From NCBI GenBank assembly GCA_015039365.1, contig WION01000019.1, forward strand, positions 62,001 through 126,000: a DNA stretch of 64,000 nucleotides. The letters run 5' to 3'. Of the stretch, positions 56,315-64,000 are shown one piece after another. The notes beneath the pieces were generated by a model that made no database searches, was not told the origin of the DNA, and was given only the letters and a program-made list of their open reading frames with translations. Within the stretch, counting starts at the first letter, position 1. Every line of letters begins with the position of its first letter. A program made the translations under genes and the position numbers. This DNA comes from Amanita rubescens. Taxonomy: Eukaryota > Basidiomycota > Agaricomycetes > Agaricales > Amanitaceae.

Positions 56315-57788
56315 CTAGCGCCTCCCCTTCTTTTTAACTAAAGGCATACCTGCCTCGATTACATCATCGTCTCTATCCCTATCATCTTTGTTAACCCCTT
56401 CATCCCTTCTCCGCTTCTTACCGCCCCCGCCCTTCAGATGTTGCTCCTTCAATTCATTCACAGCCACTCTCCCAGCCTCTTCCACCCGCTCGCGCAACAA
56501 CGCAATCTCCTCTACATCAGTCGCCCATAGCTCCATTTGTTTCCCAATCACCTGCTCTATCCGTTGTATCAGTTCCACGTCGTACTGCGTCACCAGAGTT
56601 ATTGATTTCCCAGAACGCCCAGCACGCGCAGTACGGCCAACCCGGTGAATGTAGTCCTTGGAATGGGTAGGTACATCGAAATTGATCACAATATCGACAG
56701 ATGGTATATCCAACCCACTAGACGCATGCACATGAGTCAACCGCGGAAAACGAATGGGTACTGATCACGAACCGACTGGCAACATCTGTTGCAACTAAAA
56801 TTTTCCGACCACCACTCTTGAATTTTGCCAAAGCACCCAACCTCTGACTTTGGCTGAGCTGGCCGTGCAGAGGCACAGCTGCAAAGCCGAGCGTTCGTAG
56901 GATGATCGCTAACCGCGAGGCGTCGCTGACCGTCCGCGTGAATATGATCATTGTATTTTGCGCCAACGAGTTGGCGATGTATATTAAATGTACATCCTTT
57001 TCCTTGAGGGGCATAAGCAGGTAATACTGCAGTAGCGTTGATACAGTCTGATATCTTAAAAGAGTTGAGCTGCCGACATAGTCAACAACGACCCACTTAC
57101 TTTGTCGACACTTCAACTTTTATAGGATTCATCAAACTCGCTCGTTGCAGTTTAGCAACTTTTGTTGTCATTGTAGCCGAAAAGAGATACGTCGTTCGCT
57201 CTTTTGGCATCACTTTTAGAATCTTGTCAATCACAGGACCAAAGTCCATATCTAACAAACGATCGGCTTCATCCAATACCTTTGGACCAAATCAACTCAG
57301 GCACGCAGAGAGAAAGAGAGAGAACTGACCAAAAATTTAATTCCTCTCAAACTGAACCCCTTGGTATTCTCCAAATGCCATTGCAACCTTCCAGGCGTTG
57401 CGACAACCACATGCGGCCTCTTCGCTAGAGCGACTGATTGATCCACCTCTCGTACGCCACCCACAATCACTGCGCACCGTACACCCATAGCGGATCCCAA
57501 CGCTTCAAACTGCTGCGATATTTGAAAAGCCAGTTCACGCGTTGGCGCAAGCACGCATGCAAACAGTCCTTTTGGCTCCTCCCATAATTTCTGAAGTATC
57601 GGAAGTGCAAACGCTGCAGTCTTTCCCGAGCCTGTGGAAGCAACCCCGATAATGTCTCGTCCTTCAAGAGCGTGTGGAAGAGCTTCCTGTTGAATATCCG
57701 TCGGAGATTTGAACTCGAGTTTTTCGAGAGCCTCCAAGAGAGGATTTATCAAGCCAAGAGACTTGAAAGTGACCTCAGTTGAAGACAT
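56315..57788 (-). CDS. RRP3: DEAD-box rRNA helicase Rrp3 / DDX47 (440 aa)
   Basis: Nucleolar ATP-dependent helicase for 18S pre-rRNA processing. Exons 57788-57330, 57279-57101, 57054-56773 and 56717-56315, in phase. All motifs are present: F..LGL with the Q motif ([10 protein letters not shown]), [29 protein letters not shown] at the exon 1/2 junction, [23 protein letters not shown] and [13 protein letters not shown]. The C-terminus has a basic tail ([18 protein letters not shown]). The stop codon is only 5 bp from the tRNA terminator on the other strand, so its 3' UTR must run antisense through the tRNA gene. Confidence 0.93.
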
Positions 57789-57860
57789 TTCAGTGAGTCA
57801 ATTGCATATCTTTTTTAGTTAGAAATTTATCAGTGACAAAGAGTCACGCGTGTGACAGTG

Positions 57861-60296
57861 CTACTTGAGCGACCTAAAAACATTTCTGCTGCCACTGCGA
57901 ACTCCCTTCCGTCGTTGTGTGCGTCCTTTGCGCTCCATCTCGTTCAGCTCAGGCTGATCAACAACTCCCTTTTCCATCCCTGCTCCAAATGTTTCCCTTC
58001 CCTTCTTCTTAAACATACTATCTTCACGCGCTACTACTTTCGTTGTTGACGGAGTCCATGTCACCTCACCAAGATGCACTTGTAGTACATCATCTTCCTT
58101 GCCGCTAGGCGCAGAAGCACCTTTGCGTCGCTGACCAAACGTAGCATTCTTGTCCACCCCTCGTGACCTAGTGTCTGCTCGCATAGGTACGAGATTGACT
58201 TTTGGAACACGGTTGGAACGACCCCGAATTAGAGCTGGGTTCTTTTGACCAGGTCTTACTCGAGGGTCAAACTTGCTAAGCTCTACCACAATCGTCAACG
58301 AACGTAATATAGCAAAAAAATAGAATGGACTGACCTCCTGCATCGCTGCTATCGCTCCCACTGTCTTCATCATCATTCTCACTGTTGTTCCCAAGCCCAT
58401 CAGAAGAGAGCTTATCGCTTTCTTCCTCTTCATCCTCAACGGCTGTCTTCCCGCCCTTCATCTGCGCGACAGTAGAAGGATTTAGCAGAGCATACTCTCT
58501 GCTATTCACATCGATGGCAAACTCGGGATCCTCAAAGACTGCCTTGAATCGAGAATCGTTGAGCAGATTCTTCTTCGGCAGCTGATCATCATGATCGACG
58601 TCCATTTCCTCTTCACCCTTCTCTGCCTCTTTCTGTTTCTTCTTCTCTACCTTCTTCTTCTCCCGTTCGGCCTCCTTGAGAATCTTCTCAGCTAGCGCCT
58701 TATTCACTTTCACTTGTGCGTCCTTCTTTGTCCTTATCCGCGTCTCTGCCATCTTCTCCATCTTTTCTCTCACCATCTTCTCCCTATGCTCGGCATATGC
58801 AAACGGATTGGCGATAACCCGCGCAGCATCATATAGCTTGAGTGAAATAAAGTATCCATGCATATAAGGTTTAAGTGCCACAGTGCCCACGAGATGATCC
58901 AACCCCAACCTTCGCGAAAAGTCAGATTAGTAATAATAAAAAAACTTCACGAAAAAAGAACTTACGTCTTGAGTTCTTTTCTTTCGACGAATTTGTAGTC
59001 TTCGTAGACAGAACGAGTCGTCTGGTCTTCCATTTCTTCCGTAATGTTCTCGAGAAAGCTAGCCCATCTAGGAGCAGGACCTAGTTGGGGTATGTAATAG
59101 GTAGCCATCTGGATACCTTCATTCGCAGTCATGAGCACTCCGCTCGCTGGTATATGAAGTATATCATTCAGATCCTGAGCTGGCGTTATGGACACAAAGT
59201 TGGACGAGGGCTACACATCGACGATCAGCAAAAGCTTGGGGAAGGGGAAAAAAAAATCCACATACCACATTCTTATCCCATATTTTGATGACTTTTTTAT
59301 CCGCACTCAACACCATACCATCTCCAGCCATCCTATTCCCTCCTTCGATCCAAATCACCTTTTTAACAGGCAACCCATAACCTTGGTCTTTCAACGCAAA
59401 AGGTTTTGACGATCGAACGTCATAAAGCAACGTATGCCCCGTAGACGTCCCAATCGCATACGACAACCCATCACCTCTCGACGAGATCGCAGTCACGCTG
59501 ATCCCATCTGGCACCATAGTACCTGGCGGTGCAAGCCTCCCTTTCGGTACCCGCAACACGCCAACACGCGACCTCGACCTAGGATCCCAAAACTGCACCG
59601 TCCCATTGGCTTCAATCCCAAACGCAAGCAGCTGATGCGCGGGATTGACATCAACCACATTGACACCTACAACTTCATCGTCCGAGTGCTGCTGCTGCTG
59701 CAAACTAAGCGGAGTCATAAACCGCCCTTGGTCGAGGTTAAGACGATACACTTCATGACCCGACGCAGCAAAATAAGCATCGCAAGAAGGAAAATGGTAC
59801 GCCAACGACCGTCCAAATTTTGGTATTCGAGTTCGGTAATGAAACCCACTTTGAGTGTGTAATTCGATGGTACGGTCGGTTTGGAGATGGATAGATTTCG
59901 TCCAATCGTCAGAGAGAATCTAGATATAAATACGTTACGTTTAGCCCTTGACGTGCTCGACGAGAAATAAGAAAACAACTCACTTACAACGAAATCGACG
60001 TTTTCAGCGTCTGAATGTCGTTCGAATTTGAGTGAGAGTTGGTCAAGATCCCATACTCTCATCTGGGGTTTGTATACGCCGGTTGCTATGATGTGGTGTC
60101 CATCGCGGGTGGATTTTATTTTGTTGCTGGCTTCGGGAAACTCGAATCCTTGGATGAGCTCAACGGTTCCTTCGACGTGCTCTTTGATTGCGCGTTTTCC
60201 TTTTGCAGCGGAGCGTTTCCTTGTGAGCCAGTCAGGCAGAGAGGAAGATGAGCCAGCCGCTGCTCCGTTGACGGTGTAAACTTTGACCTCGACCAT
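57861..60296 (-). CDS. ENP2: Enp2 / NOL10, SSU processome WD-repeat protein (734 aa)
   Basis: Nucleolar factor of the 90S pre-ribosome needed for 18S rRNA. Exons 60296-59988, 59919-59266, 59210-58966, 58909-58335 and 58282-57861, in phase. The N-terminus MVEVKVYTVNG and LPDWLTRKR, then WD-like blades (VYKPQMRVWDLDQLSLKFER, NGTVQFWDPRSRSRVGVL, HTLLYDVRSSKP, KVIKIWDKN), the YYIPQLGPAPRWASFLENIT and LVGTVALKPYMHGYFISLKL segments typical of NOL10, a Lys/Glu coiled coil (KILKEAEREKKKVEKKKQKE), NDSRFKAVFEDPEFAID, and a basic tail. It ends 72 bp upstream of RRP3 on the same strand. Confidence 0.94.
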
Positions 60297-61605
60297 GACA
60301 CACAAGGTTACCTTGCTTGCAAGGTCTCTCCACCCCCATAATTGTGGGAAACCGTGGTCTATCTTTCCCCACGGTCGCTTATCTTATCTATTTGTTATCT
60401 TATCTACCATGTCTTCCTTCCATTTACGCTTTTCCCCACTTGTTAACGTCCTTTTTTAACCTTCTTCACTTTATGCAACATTTATGGTTGTTCTAGGATA
60501 TCTCATGAAATATGGTTTGCGATATTAGACTTGCTCACACCAGACGACGTGGTGTTTTTGTTTCATGCGTTCCGATCGTTCTTCGATATCACAGAAATGA
60601 TGACCACATGCTACAATGACCTAACCCCCACTTATCTCTTATCAGCTTAGGCTTGGTGATGTGACTACGTGAAAGACAAATACATGTCCAGTTCTGTCCG
60701 GTACGCTTTCTTTCGAACACAAGTCGTTATACAAACAAATGAAATGGGTTTATTAGACGACGGAAATCACCCGCGATGGAGCAAAACACCAAAGGCAGCC
60801 GCCCAATCCTGCATAAAATCCGAGGGCACATGCAAATCAATTACAGACTCAGGTGTTCTCCGCCTCGACCTCATGTCTGTCACTTTCAACCTAGGTACCA
60901 AAGCCCGAACGTCTGGAACGACGTCAACAGCAAGACCATCTCTCTCAAAGAAAAGAAAGTTTGGCATGTACCAACCAGTACCGTTCATCGCTCCAACAAG
61001 TCACTATTTAAAACTTTAACTAACAACTGGCCAACAGTTCTACTACTCCCCCAACTGTTTCCTCGTCATTTATATCCGGACAGTCGTCAAGCCAACCGTC
61101 CACAACTGATCAAACCAAAATCAAAATCGAACAACAAGAACAACATACTGCATTACCGTTCGGAATTATTGAAAAAAAAGAACGCTCGCCGACCTTCTCG
61201 GCAGAGACAGTCGAAGAACAGGCCACCGACAAAGAAAAAGGAAAAAAAGAGCTTTATAAATTCATATGACAGTCATCATTTCAATTTCACAGTATTACAT
61301 CCATTATCTTGTACTTATAGTATGAGTCAACTATCAAAAGTAATATAATTGCATGTAACTCATCACGCGCACGACGGGGGGAACGCGTGCAAGCAAGGTC
61401 GCGGCCGGCGTCAGCCGACGCTTATCTAGTCAAGATATGGAATTGCCATTTCTAGACAGGCTACTAACCAAGACACCGGACAAAAAATTTTTGGTGGATA
61501 CAATGCGAATACAGCAATAATTTGGCAGTGTAACATATCATAATCCACTCGCGGTATATTATACTGTGCTTTTAATAAGTAAGGCATGGACGATGGTGCA
61601 TCAGC
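60297..61605. other. Intergenic with unsupported open frames
   Basis: Two frames look partly coding: 60988-60767 on the minus strand (MNGTGWYMPNFLFFERDGLA...) and about 61014-61268 on the plus strand (Ser/Thr-rich, then Lys/Glu-rich, no ATG). They lie side by side rather than overlapping, and neither has splice partners or a known family. The rest holds the ENP2 promoter and the 3' flank of the ERV29-like gene. Confidence 0.35.
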
Positions 61606-62848
61606 TTAATACGTCTTCTTTTTCTCGTCGACAGACAGACCACCTTTACAATTCATAAATAAGCGCCTGTATCCCAAACCAATGAGAGCACGTACCAGGT
61701 CCCATGTTAACCAACAAGATCAAGCCACCCACGATAGCTGTTGGACTAAAGTTAGATGCAACACCATATCAAAGAAACGATGATACGAACATAACGTCTG
61801 GAAGAAGTCGTATCTGCAATTTGCCTTAGTAAACGTCGCGCTTTTACACGTTCAAAAGACTCACTTGAGGAAATCTCGTGAAGGGTGTGCAGAGTGCACA
61901 GACCACCAATTGTTCGCAAAGACGTTGAAGATACTCAATACAATGACCAGGAATGCGGCGGACCACTTGGCTTTGAAACCAACGGCAACCATGGCACATG
62001 CACCCATGCCAACAAAGGAAACAATGACACGAACAATGCTCCATTGTCCTTGCAGAATGAAACCAAGGAAAAGGAAGATGAGCAACACACGTCCAGCAAG
62101 CAGGAAACTAGGCAAAATTTTCAGTTGACAAGTCACGGATAGATTAGTAGGCGGCTGACTATTTCTTGCGATCAGTTTCTGAAATCTGGGGCAAACCGGC
62201 GAATAGGGTCTTGCGCGACACCATCGAGTCACTGAAAACCATGAAGAGGCCACCAATAACACTCAGGTTGCGTAGGAAAAAGTTCATGTCGAAAATGAGA
62301 CCGTAACCAAAGCCCTGAATGATGACCACACCCAAAAGTCCTGCGACGGCAAATTCTGAATGCCGTTTGAGGATAATAGCACCTGAGCCGACTAACATAA
62401 CCTAGGCAATTGACTGAGTCCGCCGCTGCGACGAGAAACGTTTCAGTTCTTACCACGATGTTAATGATGAGGAATATGTGTGAAAGACCCCAAGGGAACT
62501 TCCGGTGTCTGCAGAGCAAGTTTTATTGGTGAAAAGACGGGAAAGAAAAAGATCTTACTGTTGGAGATACCAGAGCTGGTCACCCCACTGGGTCGTGATT
62601 CTGAGCGCATCCTCAAGGAAAGTGACAACAATCATGAAACGTCCAATGGCCGGTAAATGAGGCTTCAGTGGTTGCGAGTAGATTTCAACATAGTCCTCTA
62701 CTTGCTTGCTGAAAGCGCGAAGTTTCTCGATGGGGTCGTCCGGGTTAGCAGCTCTGTAACCCGTAGACTGACGAGAGTTTCCAAAACCGTGAGGGTCTGG
62801 ATTATAATTATTCGTCTGAGGACGTGCGATACTGATCCGCGAGGACAT
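61606..62848 (-). CDS. ERV29: Erv29 / SURF4 cargo receptor (311 aa)
   Basis: Multi-pass receptor that loads soluble cargo into COPII vesicles at the ER. Exons 62848-62559, 62508-62454, 62401-62160, 62107-61865, 61813-61796, 61745-61696 and 61643-61606, in phase. It contains HLPAIGRFMIVVTFLEDALR, MLVGSGAIILKRHSEFAVAG, FGYGLIFDMNFFLRNLSVIG, NVFANNWW, and the family end KYDFFQT...GGLILLVNMGPGGLSVDEKKKTY. The KKKTY terminus is the dilysine ER-retrieval signal. One exon is only 18 nt. Confidence 0.93.
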
Positions 62849-63338
62849 GGTTGGTGGTGGAGTTTTGAAGCGAGTGAACCTGAGAACTCTAACGTGTCAA
62901 ATTCAGACGTGGCGAACGATTAGGTAAGCGGCCGCCTTCACACTGCCTCACATTGATGTCTTCATCATTGTAATCTGATCTTTCTGATTATTATGAGGTG
63001 CAGACCATAGTGCATGCTACTGCATGTATACCGCGTGCATCATTAGGAGGAGTTTTTTTGTTCGAATTGAAACGGGGTCACTTTCACCAGGGTAGTGCAA
63101 ACAAACTATTGCCGAGATTTCTTTTGAGCTCGGGCAACTCGGTGCACCCCGAATTACCCATCTCAATCGGGCTGACGTACGACATTTCTTCAGAACGTCT
63201 GCTCGTACGGACGTCGTGTTGGTGGCGAATTTGACTCCCCAAATGGGTCAACCACCTCCCACGTGAGCCCAGAACGCGACCCCCGACGGACTTCGGCTTG
63301 TCAGTTGCAACTCGCGCGTGACCAGTCGGTCCGTGTAA
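62849..63338. promoter_or_regulatory. Divergent promoter region, ERV29-like / MutY
   Basis: 490 bp between head-to-head start codons. No clear TATA box; nothing more specific can be read. Confidence 0.4.
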
Positions 63339-64000
63339 ATGGTGCGCCGCTCACGGACAAAGACAGCTGAGAAGCGGTCATACAGCTGCAGCGACGTCGA
63401 CGATAGTGACTATGCAGAAGATTGCCGTCCACGGAAGCGAACAAAGGCTACTGCGAAGGGGAAAAGACGAGCTGAGCCTGAAGAATCAGATTCCTTAGAG
63501 CAGGAAAATACTGACGCACAAGTGCAACATCCAAAGTCATTGCACAATCTACGTCATGTTCGTGACATACGCGAGGCGTTGTTGCGATGGTTCGCTGGGG
63601 TACACGATGCACGCGAGATGCCATGGCGGAAACGTTTCAACCCCAATCTGAGTATCGAGGAACGGAATCAAAGAGCATATGAAGTTGGTGCATATTCTTT
63701 CTAGTTCATCGCAAGTGATGGGAACAGTACGGTCTAGGTCTGGGTATCCGAAGTCATGCTCCAGCAAACCCAAGTAGTGACGGTGATACCTTATTACAAA
63801 CGGTGGATGGAAAAGTAAGTGTTATCAATGTACTAGATCTGCCACATACCAAAACAAAAGATGTGCAAAGATTTCCGACTATAGATGACCTTGTACGTGC
63901 TTTCATATCATGTTCGAGTGTTGAATTAATACCCATCTCTCAGGCTATATCTGATATAGAGCAAGTTAACGCGTTATGGAAAGGTCTAGGGTATTACAGC
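63339..64000 (+). CDS. Adenine DNA glycosylase MutY/MUTYH, 5' part
   Basis: Removes A mispaired with 8-oxoguanine in base-excision repair. Exons 63339-63683, 63738-63814, 63871-63892 (22 nt) and 63944 to the window end, in phase. A basic nuclear-type N-terminus (RRSRTKTAEKRS, PRKRTKATAKGKRRAEPEES) is followed by LLRWFAGVHDAREMPWRKRF, RAYEVWVSEVMLQQTQVVTV, IPYYKRWMEKFPTIDDLA and VNALWKGLGYYS, the conserved opening of the HhH-GPD domain including the MLQQTQV catalytic-pocket helix. The gene runs off the window, so the HhH motif and iron-sulfur cluster are not seen. Confidence 0.93.

Noticed and set aside
60669..61348. Overlapping plus-strand ORFs in the ENP2-ERV29 gap
   Set aside because: Several frames are open by chance; no frame has consistent start, splice and domain evidence.

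Overview
The window is nuclear DNA of a filamentous basidiomycete, most likely an Agaricomycete (mushroom-forming fungus). Genes carry many 45-70 nt GT-AG introns. There is an intact Agaricus-bisporus-type fruit-body lectin, an NB-ARC/TPR STAND protein of mushroom type, F-box relics, HNH proteins and RHS/Crinkler-like relics, all typical of that class. I cannot name the genus.

Layout. 1-8.29 kb is a CpG-poor, gene-free repeat block: two near-identical 1147-bp hAT-like elements with 8-bp target duplications, two fold-back inverted repeats, a tRNA-derived SINE-like unit and a 0.9-kb pyrimidine minisatellite. 8.9-17.8 kb is ordinary gene space: a type-B carboxylesterase, SRP19/Sec65, a JTB-like membrane protein, a GH18 chitinase and Swc5 (BCNT). 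18.0-31.0 kb is an accessory interval bracketed by a ~0.9-kb inverted duplication. It holds an F-box pseudogene, a protein-kinase-like gene, a 104-aa orphan, an RHS/Crinkler-like relic, a tandem-duplicated minimal nucleotidyltransferase, a frameshifted HNH gene, the lectin and, at its right edge, an FAD monooxygenase. 34.1-36.8 kb is the NB-ARC/TPR gene, again in CpG-poor DNA.

From 37.4 kb on, mostly conserved housekeeping genes resume: HMG-CoA reductase, ribosomal protein eL42, two GNAT paralogues around an F-box gene and a small secreted protein, a DUF1772 protein, LYS2 (aminoadipate reductase), a tRNA with a 4-nt intron, the DEAD-box helicase Rrp3/DDX47, Enp2/NOL10, Erv29/SURF4 and the 5' part of a MutY glycosylase.

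Functional links. Rrp3, Enp2 and eL42 serve ribosome production; SRP19 and Erv29 serve the early secretory pathway; HMG-CoA reductase (sterol/terpenoid) and Lys2 (lysine) are core metabolism. The accessory interval looks like a fast-changing defence/recognition neighbourhood (lectin, NLR-type protein, nucleotidyltransferase, nuclease relics). Exon coordinates were assigned by eye from splice signals, reading-frame phase and family similarity; no alignment was run.
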